From: Variovorax paradoxus
GTDB lineage: Bacteria > Pseudomonadota > Gammaproteobacteria > Burkholderiales > Burkholderiaceae_C
Assembly (NCBI RefSeq): GCF_018614875.1
Contig: NZ_JAGGNW010000027.1
Span: 34,288-98,287, forward strand
Reading direction: 5' to 3'
Length of the DNA: 64,000 bases
Below are positions 8,736 through 16,697 of this stretch, piece by piece. Made by a program: the position numbers and the translations under genes. Under the pieces are notes generated by a model, which was not told the DNA's origin, searched no databases, and saw only the letters and a program-made list of their open reading frames with translations. Position 1 is the stretch's first letter. Every line of letters starts with the position of its first letter.

Positions 8736-9797
8736 TTACAAGTCGAACCCGACCTTGTCGACCAGGGCACTGGCCTGTTTGCGGTACTTGGCAATTTCGG
8801 TGAGCGGCAGCGGATCGACCTTCAGCTCGCCGATGGTCTCTCCGATGATCGGATCGAGTGCCACGCCCTTGCGCACCGGATACTCATAGTTGGCCTGCGC
8901 GTAGAGCGCCTGTGCCGGCTCCGACACCAGGAATTCGAGCAGCTTGACCGCGTTGGCGCGCTGCGGCGCGTTCCTGGCCACGGCGGCGCCGCTGATGTTG
9001 ACGTGCGTGCCGCCGCTCCTGGCACTGGCGAAGGTCGGGCGGACCACCTTGATGGCGTCGCCCCACTTGCGCGCGTCGGTGCCTTCCTTGGAACTCTTCA
9101 TCTGGCCGACGTAGTAGGAGTTGGCCAGGCCGATGTCGCAGATGCCGCCCAGGATGTCGCGCGCCACGTCGCGGTCGCCGCCGGTGGCCTTGCGGGCCAG
9201 GTTCGCTTTGACGCCGCGCAGCCATTGCTCGGCCTTGGCCTCGCCATCGTGCGCGATCATCGCTGCGACCAGTGCCGTGTTGTAGGGATGCTGGCCTGCG
9301 CGGATGCAGACCTTGCCCTTCCACTTCGGGTTGGCCAGGTCTTCGTAGCGGAAGCTGGTGAGCGGCTGGTTCCTGTCGGCGTAGAGCACGCGCGCGCGCA
9401 GCGAGAGCGCGAACCACTGGCCGTCGGCGCCGCGCAGGTTGGCGGGCAAAGCCGATTCGAGCGCGGCCGATTTCACCGGCTGCGTCACGCCACCGTCGAC
9501 CAGGTCCATCAGGTTGCCGATGTCCACCGTCATCAGCACGTCGGCCGGCGAGCGCGCGCCCTCGGCCTTGACCCGTTCGAGCAGGCCGTCCTTCACGAAC
9601 ACCGTGTTCACCTTGATCTTGCTCTGCGCGCTGAAAGCCGAGATCAGCGGCTGGATCAGCGCGGCTTCGCGCGTGGTGTAGAGCGTGAGTTCGTCGTTGG
9701 CGGCGTGGGCGGGCAGGGCGGCAGCAGCCAGCCAGGCGGCGGTGACGCCGATCAGTGCGCGGGCAGCGCGGCCTTGGACGCCGAGGTGGTCGGTCAT
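8736..9797 (-). CDS. fbpA: Ferric iron ABC transporter, periplasmic binding protein
   Basis: 353 residues from ATG 9797, behind a good Shine-Dalgarno (GGAGGAT). A Sec signal peptide ends near PAHAAND. The mature protein starts ELTLYTTREAAL and carries the adjacent tyrosines of Fe(III)-binding FbpA/FutA proteins (NSYYVG). It delivers ferric iron to the FbpB/FbpC pair. A Fur box lies about 60 bases upstream, so repression under iron sufficiency is expected. The open frame extends further upstream, but the signal peptide and the Shine-Dalgarno fix the start. Confidence 0.94.
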   Translation of the reverse strand: MTDHLGVQGRAARALIGVTAAWLAAAALPAHAANDELTLYTTREAALIQPLISAFSAQSKIKVNTVFVKDGLLERVKAEGARSPADVLMTVDIGNLMDLVDGGVTQPVKSAALESALPANLRGADGQWFALSLRARVLYADRNQPLTSFRYEDLANPKWKGKVCIRAGQHPYNTALVAAMIAHDGEAKAEQWLRGVKANLARKATGGDRDVARDILGGICDIGLANSYYVGQMKSSKEGTDARKWGDAIKVVRPTFASARSGGTHVNISGAAVARNAPQRANAVKLLEFLVSEPAQALYAQANYEYPVRKGVALDPIIGETIGELKVDPLPLTEIAKYRKQASALVDKVGFDL

Positions 9798-9853
9798 GAA
9801 GGATCCTCCAGGTGCAGAGACGTGTTTTGGGAAAGCATCGCCACCGTCGAGGT

Positions 9854-9872
9854 GACGATGAGAATCATTATC
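9854..9872 (-). promoter_or_regulatory. Fur box
   Basis: Minus strand reads GATAATGATTCTCATCGTC, 15 of 19 matches to the classical Fur consensus GATAATGATAATCATTATC. It lies about 60 bases before the iron-binding protein start. Confidence 0.88.
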
Positions 9873-9976
9873 ACTGCGTTTGGGGGCGGTTTTTACGTCC
9901 TTGCACTTACATGGCCAATCGGGCCTCGGTGTGACGATGGCCCTGTACGGAGCCCCGAAGAAGTCGAACGCCGCGA

Positions 9977-10525
9977 TCAGCGCGGCGAAGGAAGCTCGAA
10001 CACCAGGCAGGTGGTGGTGGCGTGCGCATACAGCGTGCCGTCCGGCCCGACGAGCCGCGCCTCGGCGGTGGCGAGCTGCCGGCCGCAATGGATCACCTTG
10101 CCTTCGGCGCGGACCCGCTGCACCTTCGGCGTGAGGCCTTTCACGTAGTTCACGCTGAGCTCGGCGGTGGTGTAGGCGCGGCCCGGCGGCATCATGGTGT
10201 GGACCGAGCAGCCCAGCGCGGAGTCGAGCAGGGTGGCGACCCAGCCGCCGTGCACCGTGCCCAGCGGGTTCATGTGCTGCGCGAGCGGCGTGCCCTGGAA
10301 CACGGCCCGGCCCGGGCTGACTTCCAGCAGCATGAAGTCGAGGGTCTTGGCGATGGCGGCAAAAGGGATCTCTGCACGCAGCATCGCTTCCATCGTTTCC
10401 AGCCCGGTCTTCCCGGCGATCTGCTCGGGGCGTGCCAGGCCAGGGCCCGGCCCCGCCTCCAGGCGCTGGAGGATCTCGGCCTCCTGGGCGATCCAGGCGT
10501 GGATGGTGGCGTGGGGCTCGGTCAT
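9977..10525 (-). CDS. PaaI-family thioesterase (hotdog fold)
   Basis: 182 residues from ATG 10525, with AAGGAG at the right distance. The hotdog active-site segment NPLGTVHGGWVATLLDSALG is present, and the later TAELSVNYVKG strand fits the family. Such enzymes hydrolyse aromatic or fatty acyl-CoA thioesters in the cytosol. It is transcribed divergently from a marR gene over about 45 bases with a perfect palindrome, so MarR likely controls both sides. An N-terminal extension of about 60 residues precedes the fold. Substrate unknown. Confidence 0.88.
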   Translation of the reverse strand: MTEPHATIHAWIAQEAEILQRLEAGPGPGLARPEQIAGKTGLETMEAMLRAEIPFAAIAKTLDFMLLEVSPGRAVFQGTPLAQHMNPLGTVHGGWVATLLDSALGCSVHTMMPPGRAYTTAELSVNYVKGLTPKVQRVRAEGKVIHCGRQLATAEARLVGPDGTLYAHATTTCLVFELPSPR

Positions 10526-10557
10526 GGAAAAACTCCTTGATAGTTGTATGTGCAATT

Positions 10558-10571
10558 ATTGTAGCTACAAT
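10558..10571. promoter_or_regulatory. Palindrome at marR start, probable MarR operator
   Basis: ATTGTAGCTACAAT is a perfect 14-base palindrome that overlaps the first ATG of marR. It lies in the short divergent gap to the thioesterase, with a partial copy (TTGTATGTGCAA) just upstream. Confidence 0.65.
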
Positions 10572-11076
10572 GAACGACATGAATACCGCTCTGAAGCCTC
10601 CTCAGCTGAGGCCCCAAGGATGTACCAATTTCCGCCTGCGCCGGCTCTCCAGGCTGGCCTCGCGCCTCTATGACACGCACGTCGCGCCCAGCGGGCTCAA
10701 GACCACGCAGTATTCACTGCTCTCGCACGTGCTGCATCTCGGGCCGCTGCGCCCGGTCGACCTGGCGCGCGAGATGAACGTTGACGCCTCCACGCTCACG
10801 CGCAATCTCAAGCCGATGCTGGCCGCGGGCTTCCTGGTGCAGACGGAGGGACCCGATGCGCGCAGCCGCATGCTGGCGATCACCGACGCGGGCCGCGACA
10901 AGCGAGCCGAGGCGCAGCGCCTGTGGCACGACGCGCAGCTGGCGCTCAACGACATCCTCGGCACGCAGCGCGTACTGGCGCTGCATGCCCTGCTCGACGA
11001 GAGCCTGGAGCTGCTGCAGAGCGCGGGGCTGGGCGATGGACAGCCGGAGAACGGCGCGGGAGCCGGCGATGAATGA
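10570..11076 (+). CDS. MarR-family transcriptional regulator
   Basis: 168 residues from ATG 10570; an in-frame ATG at 10579 is an alternative. Neither has a Shine-Dalgarno, so the message may be leaderless. A winged helix-turn-helix spans about residues 50-110 (LGPLRPVDLAREMNVDASTL, then DARSRMLAITDAGRD as the wing). The stop overlaps the start of an MFS transporter gene by 8 bases, so regulator and efflux pump are cotranscribed. MarR proteins usually repress their own promoter and release on binding an aromatic or lipophilic ligand. Confidence 0.92.
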   Translation: MNDMNTALKPPQLRPQGCTNFRLRRLSRLASRLYDTHVAPSGLKTTQYSLLSHVLHLGPLRPVDLAREMNVDASTLTRNLKPMLAAGFLVQTEGPDARSRMLAITDAGRDKRAEAQRLWHDAQLALNDILGTQRVLALHALLDESLELLQSAGLGDGQPENGAGAGDE

Positions 11077-12304
11077 AACCCCTCTGCGGCGCCATGCGCT
11101 CTGGCTCGTGCTGCTGGCGGCCGCGGGCGCCTTCGCGCTCACGATGGGGGTGCGCCAGACGATGGGCCTGTTCCTCTCGGCACTCAACACCTCGACCGCG
11201 CTCGGCATCGGCAGCATCAGCCTGGCGTTCGCATTCGGGCAGCTCTGGTGGGGGCTCACGCAGCCCTTCGCGGGCGCCGTGGCCGACCGCATCGGCACCG
11301 GCCGCGTGGTGTTCCTCGGCGTGCTGCTGGTCGCCATCGGCACGCTGATCACGCCGCTGATGACGAGCACGGCGGGCCTGATCTTCGCCATTGGCATGCT
11401 CGCGGCCGGCGGTGCCGGCATGGCGGGTCCTTCGGTGCTGATGGCCGCGACCACGCGCCTGGTGCCGGCCGAAAAACGCGGCCTAGCCACCGGCATGGTC
11501 AACGCCGGCGGCTCCTTCGGACAGTTCGCGATGGCGCCGATCGCCGTCGGCCTGACGGCGGCCGTGGGCTGGGCCGGCGCCATGCAGTGGCTCGGCGTGC
11601 TGGTGCTGCTGGCGCTGCCGGCCGCGTGGGTGCTCAAGGGCAATTCGAACGCGATGGCTGCGGCGTCGGCGGCCGCAACGGGCACCAAGCCGCTGAGTGC
11701 GCGCCAGGCCATCGGCCAGGCGCTCGCGACGCCCAGCTACCGCTACCTGAGCCTGGGCTTCCTGGTCTGTGGCTTCCACGTCGCCTTCCTCGCCACGCAC
11801 CTGCCCGGCGTCGTCGCGGCCTGCGGGCTGCCGGCCGAAGTCGGCGGCTGGGCACTCGCGATGATCGGGCTCTTCAACATCGTCGGCAGCCTTGCCATGG
11901 GCTGGGCCGTGGGGCGCTGGCGCATGAAGTCGCTGCTGTCGCTGGTCTATGCCACGCGCGGCATCGCCGTGCTGGTGTTCCTGCTGGCGCCCAAGACGAC
12001 CGCGGTCATGCTGGTGTTCGCCGCCGTGATGGGCGTGACCTTCCTGTCGACCGTGCCGCCGACCGCGGGCCTCGTCGCCAAGATGTTCGGGCCGGCCAAC
12101 ATGGCGATGCTGTTCGGCATCGTGATGCTGGCGCACCAGGTCGGCGGCTTCCTGGGCGCGTTCCTGGGCGGCTACGTCTTCCAGGCCACGGGCACCTACG
12201 ACATCGTCTGGTACATCGACATCGCGCTCGCCGCGGGCGCGGCGCTGGTGCACCTGCCGATCCGCGAAGCGCGGCTGGCGCGTGCGAAGCTGGTGGCGGC
12301 ATGA
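11069..12304 (+). CDS. MFS transporter
   Basis: 411 residues from ATG 11069, with twelve predicted membrane helices. The start was chosen inside the end of marR because the first helix (LWLVLLAAAGAFALTMGV) follows at once. A loop 2-3 motif GAVADRIGTGRVV is visible. The protein may export or import small organic anions; MarR-linked MFS members are often efflux pumps or aromatic acid permeases. A MATE pump gene follows in the same direction. Confidence 0.88.
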   Translation: MNETPLRRHALWLVLLAAAGAFALTMGVRQTMGLFLSALNTSTALGIGSISLAFAFGQLWWGLTQPFAGAVADRIGTGRVVFLGVLLVAIGTLITPLMTSTAGLIFAIGMLAAGGAGMAGPSVLMAATTRLVPAEKRGLATGMVNAGGSFGQFAMAPIAVGLTAAVGWAGAMQWLGVLVLLALPAAWVLKGNSNAMAAASAAATGTKPLSARQAIGQALATPSYRYLSLGFLVCGFHVAFLATHLPGVVAACGLPAEVGGWALAMIGLFNIVGSLAMGWAVGRWRMKSLLSLVYATRGIAVLVFLLAPKTTAVMLVFAAVMGVTFLSTVPPTAGLVAKMFGPANMAMLFGIVMLAHQVGGFLGAFLGGYVFQATGTYDIVWYIDIALAAGAALVHLPIREARLARAKLVAA

Positions 12305-12307
12305 GCT

Positions 12308-12354
12308 GCCGGGCCGCTCCCAAGGCGAATACCGCAGCGCGTAGCGCGGAGGTT
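12308..12354 (+). repeat. Operon-junction repeat carrying a Shine-Dalgarno sequence, copy 2
   Basis: Fills the gap between the MFS stop and the MATE start. It begins GCCGGGCCGC and ends GCGCGGAGGTT; GGAGG lies about 10 bases before the GTG start. Matches 6879-6927 on the other strand and has the same orientation relative to transcription. Confidence 0.8.
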
Positions 12355-12359
12355 TTCCA

Positions 12360-13766
12360 GTGAGCCGGGAGCTCGATCCGCGCACCCGCCGCCTGCTCGA
12401 GGCACCGATCGTGCCCACGCTGCTGCGCCTGGCCGCACCCAACGTGCTCGTGATGGTGGCGCAGGCCTCCGTCGGGCTCATCGAAACCTACTTCGTCGGC
12501 AAGCTGGGCACCCATGCGCTCGCGGGCATGGCGCTGGTGTTTCCCATCGTCATGCTGATGCAGATGACGTCGAGCGGTGCGATGGGCGGCGGCATTGCCT
12601 CGTCGATCGCCCGTGCGCTGGGCGCGGGCCGCCGCGGCGACGCCGACGCGCTGGTGTGGCATGCAGTGGTCATCGCGATCGGCTTCGGCCTGTGCTTTTC
12701 GCTCGCGCTGCTGGGCGGCGGGCGATGGCTCTACGCCATCATGGGCGGCACCGGCGCGGCGCTCGACGCGGCCCTGACGTACTCCAACTGGGTGTTCGCG
12801 GGGGCGGTGCTGGTGTGGCTCTTCAATTCGCTCTCGGCCATCATCCGCGGCACCGGCAACATGTCGGTGCCGGCAAACGTGACGGTGGTGGGCGTGGTGT
12901 TCCTCATTCCGGCATCGCCGCTCCTGATCTTCGGCTGGGGGCCGCTGCCGGGCATGGGCATCGCAGGCGGCGCGATGGCGCTGCTGCTGTACTACCTGCT
13001 GGGTTCGATCGCGCTCATCGTCTATCTGCGCTCGCCGCGCAGCCTGCTGCGTCCCACGCTCGCCGCGCTGAAGCTGCGCTGGCCGCTGTTCCGGGACATC
13101 CTGCGCATCGGGCTGGTGGGTGCGGTGTCGACGGTGGCAACCAACCTGTCGATCGGCATTGCCACCGCATTGACCGGCCACTTCGGCCCGGGCGCGCTGG
13201 CGGGCTACGGCACCGCCTCGCGGCTCGAGTACCTGCTGGTGCCGCTGGTGTTCGGCCTGGGCGCGCCGCTGGTCGCGATGGTGGGCACCTGCATGGGCGC
13301 CGGGCAGCGGGAACGCGCGCTGCGCGCCACCTGGGCCGGCGCGGCGCTGGCCTTTGCGCTCACCGAAAGCATCGGCCTCGCCGCGGCACTGTTCCCGCGC
13401 CCCTGGCTGCTGCTGTTCGGCAACGACCCCGCAATGCTCGAAACGGGCGCGCACTACCTGCGCTTGGTGGGGCCGCTCTACGGCTTCTTCGGCGTCGGCC
13501 TGGTGCTGTACTTCGCGTCGCAGGGGGCCGGGCGCCTGCTGTGGCCGGTGCTCGGCAACATCGCGCGGCTCGCGGTGGCCGGCGTGGGCGGCTGGCTCGC
13601 CTTGCGCTGGGGCGGCGGGCTGGCCGGCGTGTTTGCGGCACAGGGTGTGGCGCTGGCGGTGTACGGCATCGTCATCGCATCGGCGATTGCCGGCGGCGCA
13701 TGGTTCGGCCGCGTCGGCTGGCCGCGCTCGCCCACCGCACTGCTGCGGCGCGTGGCGCAAGCCTGA
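12360..13766 (+). CDS. MATE-family efflux protein (NorM/DinF-type)
   Basis: 468 residues from a GTG start at 12360. GTG was chosen because GGAGG stands at the proper distance and the N-terminus (SRELDPRTRRLLEAPIVPTLL) fits the family. Twelve membrane segments form two homologous halves. MATE pumps export cationic drugs or metabolites in exchange for Na+ or H+. Placement after marR and MFS suggests one multidrug operon, with the junction repeat giving the ribosome binding site. Confidence 0.92.
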   Translation: MSRELDPRTRRLLEAPIVPTLLRLAAPNVLVMVAQASVGLIETYFVGKLGTHALAGMALVFPIVMLMQMTSSGAMGGGIASSIARALGAGRRGDADALVWHAVVIAIGFGLCFSLALLGGGRWLYAIMGGTGAALDAALTYSNWVFAGAVLVWLFNSLSAIIRGTGNMSVPANVTVVGVVFLIPASPLLIFGWGPLPGMGIAGGAMALLLYYLLGSIALIVYLRSPRSLLRPTLAALKLRWPLFRDILRIGLVGAVSTVATNLSIGIATALTGHFGPGALAGYGTASRLEYLLVPLVFGLGAPLVAMVGTCMGAGQRERALRATWAGAALAFALTESIGLAAALFPRPWLLLFGNDPAMLETGAHYLRLVGPLYGFFGVGLVLYFASQGAGRLLWPVLGNIARLAVAGVGGWLALRWGGGLAGVFAAQGVALAVYGIVIASAIAGGAWFGRVGWPRSPTALLRRVAQA

Positions 13767-13781
13767 GCCCGCCCCGGCGGA

Positions 13782-14105
13782 TCAATAGCGATAGGGGTTT
13801 TCAGGCCGGCGATCGTAGCGGTCGGGCACGCCGTCGCGGTCATAGTCCCTGCGGCCGTAGCGGCGTTCTTCCCAGTGGCGATGCCGATGCTCGTAGCGGT
13901 CGTGCCCATGGCGGTAGCCCGGGCCGTAGTAGGGATGCCGCGGGGGTGGCGGCGCGTAGTAGTGGTGGCGCGGAGGCGGCGGTGCGGGCACCACATACAC
14001 CTGGGCCTGGATGAAGCGGCCGCCGGTCTGGGCCTGTGCGGGGGCGCTGAGTGCGGCCAGCGACAGCAGGGCTGCGGCGCCGATGGCGAAAGTGAGCTTT
14101 TTCAT
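13782..14105 (-). CDS. Small secreted Pro/His/Arg/Tyr-rich protein
   Basis: 107 residues. ATG 14105 (MKKLTF...) is preferred over the upstream ATG at 14117 because GGGAG stands before it and a Sec signal peptide follows (cleavage near SAPAQAQT). The mature part is low-complexity: PPPPRHHYY repeats, then HGHDRYEHRHRHW. It ends with DYDRDGVPDRYDRRPENP, which resembles a thrombospondin type 3-like calcium loop. The His-rich stretch could bind metal. No enzyme fold is visible. It is isolated between a MATE gene and a sugar-acid operon. Confidence 0.75.
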   Translation of the reverse strand: MKKLTFAIGAAALLSLAALSAPAQAQTGGRFIQAQVYVVPAPPPPRHHYYAPPPPRHPYYGPGYRHGHDRYEHRHRHWEERRYGRRDYDRDGVPDRYDRRPENPYRY

Positions 14106-14218
14106 GGCAACTCCCATGGAGTGGTTGGAAGCCCTATCGTCGTGGCCCTGTGTGAACGCTGTGTAAGGCTGGAGCGAAATCGGATGAAGAGCTGTAAGCC
14201 GCTGCGCGGCAACAGGCG

Positions 14219-14956
14219 TCAGCCGCGCGGCGGGGGCAGCATCCGCCGCAGCGCCTCGAAGAACAGGTCCGACTGCTCGCGTTCACCCTGGATCTGCCCC
14301 GCAACATGCGCGGCGAGCTTGGCATCGACGGGAACCAGCGGGCGCCCGGTCGATTGCGCAATCACCTGGTGCAGGCTCGCGCGTTCCAGGTAGTAGAGAT
14401 CGTCGTAGGCATGCGGAATGGAGGCGCCGGCGACGATCACGCCATGGTTGGCGAGAAAGGCAATGTCCTTCCCCGCCATGGCGCGCGCGATGCGCTCGCC
14501 CTCGGCATCGTCGAGCGCGAGGCCGTTGTAGACCGCATCGACCGCGATGCGGTTCATGTAGCGCATGGCGTTCTGGCTCAGCGCGGGATCGAGCGCGCGC
14601 TCGGCCGTGAGCGTGAGGGCGGTGGCGTAGGGCATGTGGCAATGCAGCACCACCGCGTGGCCCGTCAGCCGGTGCACCGCGCCATGGATGAAAAGAGCGG
14701 TCGGCTCCACCCGGTGGCTGCCGGAAAGCACTTCGCCGTGCAGGTCGATCAGCACGATGTCGTCAGGGCCGATTTCGCTCCAGTGCAGGCCGCGCGGGTT
14801 GATCAGGTAGCGGTCTTGCGCGCCCGGCAGCATCACGCTGAAATGGTTGCAGACCCCTTCGGACAGGCCGTGATGGGCGGCTGCGCGCAGCGCGAGCGCA
14901 AGATCTTCGCGCAACTTGCGCACGGCCGGGCTGGCGTAATCTGAATCGGCGGACAT
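14219..14956 (-). CDS. Class II aldolase/adducin family protein
   Basis: 245 residues from ATG 14956. Zinc ligands of the fold are visible in VVLHCHMPYATAL and later in ANHGVIVAGAS. Family members are zinc-dependent aldolases, epimerases or decarboxylases acting on sugar phosphates, but many are only distantly related. It follows the KDPGal aldolase by 33 bases in the sugar-acid operon, so a substrate derived from a sugar acid is likely. A helix-rich C-terminal tail ends in LPPPRG. The exact reaction cannot be assigned. Confidence 0.88.
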   Translation of the reverse strand: MSADSDYASPAVRKLREDLALALRAAAHHGLSEGVCNHFSVMLPGAQDRYLINPRGLHWSEIGPDDIVLIDLHGEVLSGSHRVEPTALFIHGAVHRLTGHAVVLHCHMPYATALTLTAERALDPALSQNAMRYMNRIAVDAVYNGLALDDAEGERIARAMAGKDIAFLANHGVIVAGASIPHAYDDLYYLERASLHQVIAQSTGRPLVPVDAKLAAHVAGQIQGEREQSDLFFEALRRMLPPPRG

Positions 14957-14989
14957 CGACGCTCCCTCGTGAACGTGGAAAGAAGACTC

Positions 14990-15631
14990 TCAGGCGCGGG
15001 CCGCGCCCGTGAAGGCCGCAACGAAGCGCTGGGCATCGGCGCGCACGGCCGAAGCCTGCTTGCCCGGCTTGTAGAGCGCGGAGCCGATGCCGAAGCCGGC
15101 CGCGCCGGCCGAACGCCATTCGGCCATGTTGGTGGGCGTGATGCCGCCCACGGGCATCACTGGCGTGCCTTCGGGCAGTACCGCGAGCAGGGCTTTCACC
15201 ACCGCGGGCGATGCCAGTTCGGCCGGAAACAGCTTGAGCCCGGTCGCGCCCGCGGCCAGCGCGCCGAAGGCTTCGGTCGGCGTCATCACGCCGGGCAGGC
15301 AGACCATGCCGAGCCGCACGGCTTCGGCGATTACTTCGGCATTGAAGTTGGGCGACACGATCAGCTCGCCGCCGGCCGAATGCACATAGCGCACCTGCTG
15401 CACGTCGAGCACCGTGCCGGCGCCTACCAGGGCATTTGGAAAGCGCGTGCGCATCAGCGTGATGCTGGCGTAGGGCTTGGGCGAATTGAGCGGCACCTCG
15501 AGCAGCCGGAAGCCGGACTCGACGATGGCATCCCCCACGTCGGCGGCCTCGGCCGGTGTGAGTCCTCGCAAGATGGCAACCAGTGGAAGCTCGCGCATCG
15601 CGGCATTGAATTTTTCGCGGGGTGTGGTCAT
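14990..15631 (-). CDS. dgoA: 2-dehydro-3-deoxy-6-phosphogalactonate aldolase
   Basis: 213 residues. Class I aldolase of the KDPG/KDPGal family with E45 (LLEVPLNSP) and the Schiff-base K133 (GLKLFPAE). The LEVPLNSP form and the PVGGI phosphate site are typical of the galacto-specific branch. It splits KDPGal into pyruvate and glyceraldehyde-3-phosphate. Its ATG overlaps the stop of the kinase gene by 4 bases, so kinase and aldolase are translationally coupled. It is a paralogue of eda at 1024-1659. Confidence 0.93.
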   Translation of the reverse strand: MTTPREKFNAAMRELPLVAILRGLTPAEAADVGDAIVESGFRLLEVPLNSPKPYASITLMRTRFPNALVGAGTVLDVQQVRYVHSAGGELIVSPNFNAEVIAEAVRLGMVCLPGVMTPTEAFGALAAGATGLKLFPAELASPAVVKALLAVLPEGTPVMPVGGITPTNMAEWRSAGAAGFGIGSALYKPGKQASAVRADAQRFVAAFTGAARA

Positions 15632-16539
15632 GAGGGCATTCTGCCGGTGTCGAGGAAGCCGGACAGCGCATGCAGGCCGGCCCAGGTGGCTTCAGCGCCG
15701 AGCATGCGGGTGGCGGTGCCGGTGGCGCGCAGCGCCAGCGTGTAGCGCTGGGTCAGGGCGGAAGAGCCGATCAGCACCACTTCGCCGAATGCATGCAGCG
15801 ATTGCGTGCGCAGTTCCTCGCCGATCAGCAAGCCCGAGAGATAACTGGCGAGCTCCTGCGTGGCCATGCGTTCGAACAGCGCCAGCGTGCGTGTGCCGAA
15901 GGCGTTGTGCAGCAGGCCCTGCCCGTTGTCGGCGCGCATGACGCCCTCCACGAAGGCGGCTTCGTCGAGCGGTGCATCGGCATCGAGCGTGCGCGCGAGG
16001 ATCGAGTGCTGGCTCAGCAGTGCATAGAACTCACCGGTCATGAAGGTGCGAAAGCCCGTGACCCGGCCCTTCTTGACCGTGGCCCACTTGTTGTGCGTGC
16101 CGGGCAGCACGAACACACCTTCGTCGATGTCCATGAGCGCCATGGCGCCGAAGATCTGCACCTCTTCGCCGCGCATGACATCGGGAACACCGTCATGCTC
16201 GTTGCTGAGGCCCGGCACGACGGAGATGCGCGGCGAGCCCGGCGGCACGTCGATGTCGATGATCCGGCGGCCCACTTCGACCCGGCCCGCGGGGCAGGCG
16301 CAATAGGGCGCCTCGACCCAGCCCTGCTTGCTGCCGGCCATGCCGGAGATCAGGCAGCGCGTGCCCCCGGGCTGCATCCATTCGGCGAACAGCGACTCGA
16401 ACACCGCGGGAAAGCCGCCCGCCGGCACCTTGAGAATGCCGCGCGCATCGCTGCGCTCCTCGAGCACCGCGCCGCTCGCATCGAGCAGCGCACCGCGCAG
16501 AGAGCTCGTGCCCCAGTCGATGGCGACCAGTCTTGTCAT
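15628..16539 (-). CDS. dgoK: 2-dehydro-3-deoxygalactonokinase
   Basis: 303 residues from ATG 16539, with the N-terminal phosphate loop AIDWGTSSLRGALLD. GMAGSKQGW and a FVLPGTHNKWATV segment are typical of DgoK. It phosphorylates 2-keto-3-deoxygalactonate at O6. It lies between the dehydratase upstream (158 bases away, with a dispersed repeat in the gap) and dgoA downstream (4-base overlap). The three form a De Ley-Doudoroff branch: dehydrate, phosphorylate, cleave. Confidence 0.94.
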   Translation of the reverse strand: MTRLVAIDWGTSSLRGALLDASGAVLEERSDARGILKVPAGGFPAVFESLFAEWMQPGGTRCLISGMAGSKQGWVEAPYCACPAGRVEVGRRIIDIDVPPGSPRISVVPGLSNEHDGVPDVMRGEEVQIFGAMALMDIDEGVFVLPGTHNKWATVKKGRVTGFRTFMTGEFYALLSQHSILARTLDADAPLDEAAFVEGVMRADNGQGLLHNAFGTRTLALFERMATQELASYLSGLLIGEELRTQSLHAFGEVVLIGSSALTQRYTLALRATGTATRMLGAEATWAGLHALSGFLDTGRMPS

Positions 16540-16599
16540 GTTTTCCACCGCGCTATGCGCGACCCACGACACATGAAACCGACACGGCCCAAGGCCAGG

Positions 16600-16690
16600 A
16601 ACACCGCGGAACCGGCTTTGCCGGGCCGCTGGTGTTGCCCCCTTGAGGGGGGAGTCGAGCTACACGAAGTGAGCGAGGGACGGGGGTGGG
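16600..16690 (-). repeat. Dispersed intergenic repeat, family 1, copy B
   Basis: Lies between the dehydratase and dgoK genes. Closely similar to 8639-8729. It contains CCCCCTNNAGGGGG-type and CCGGC/GCCGG hairpins and the ACACGAAGTGAGCGA block. No T-run follows either hairpin. Confidence 0.85.
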
Positions 16691-16697
16691 TTTCATC

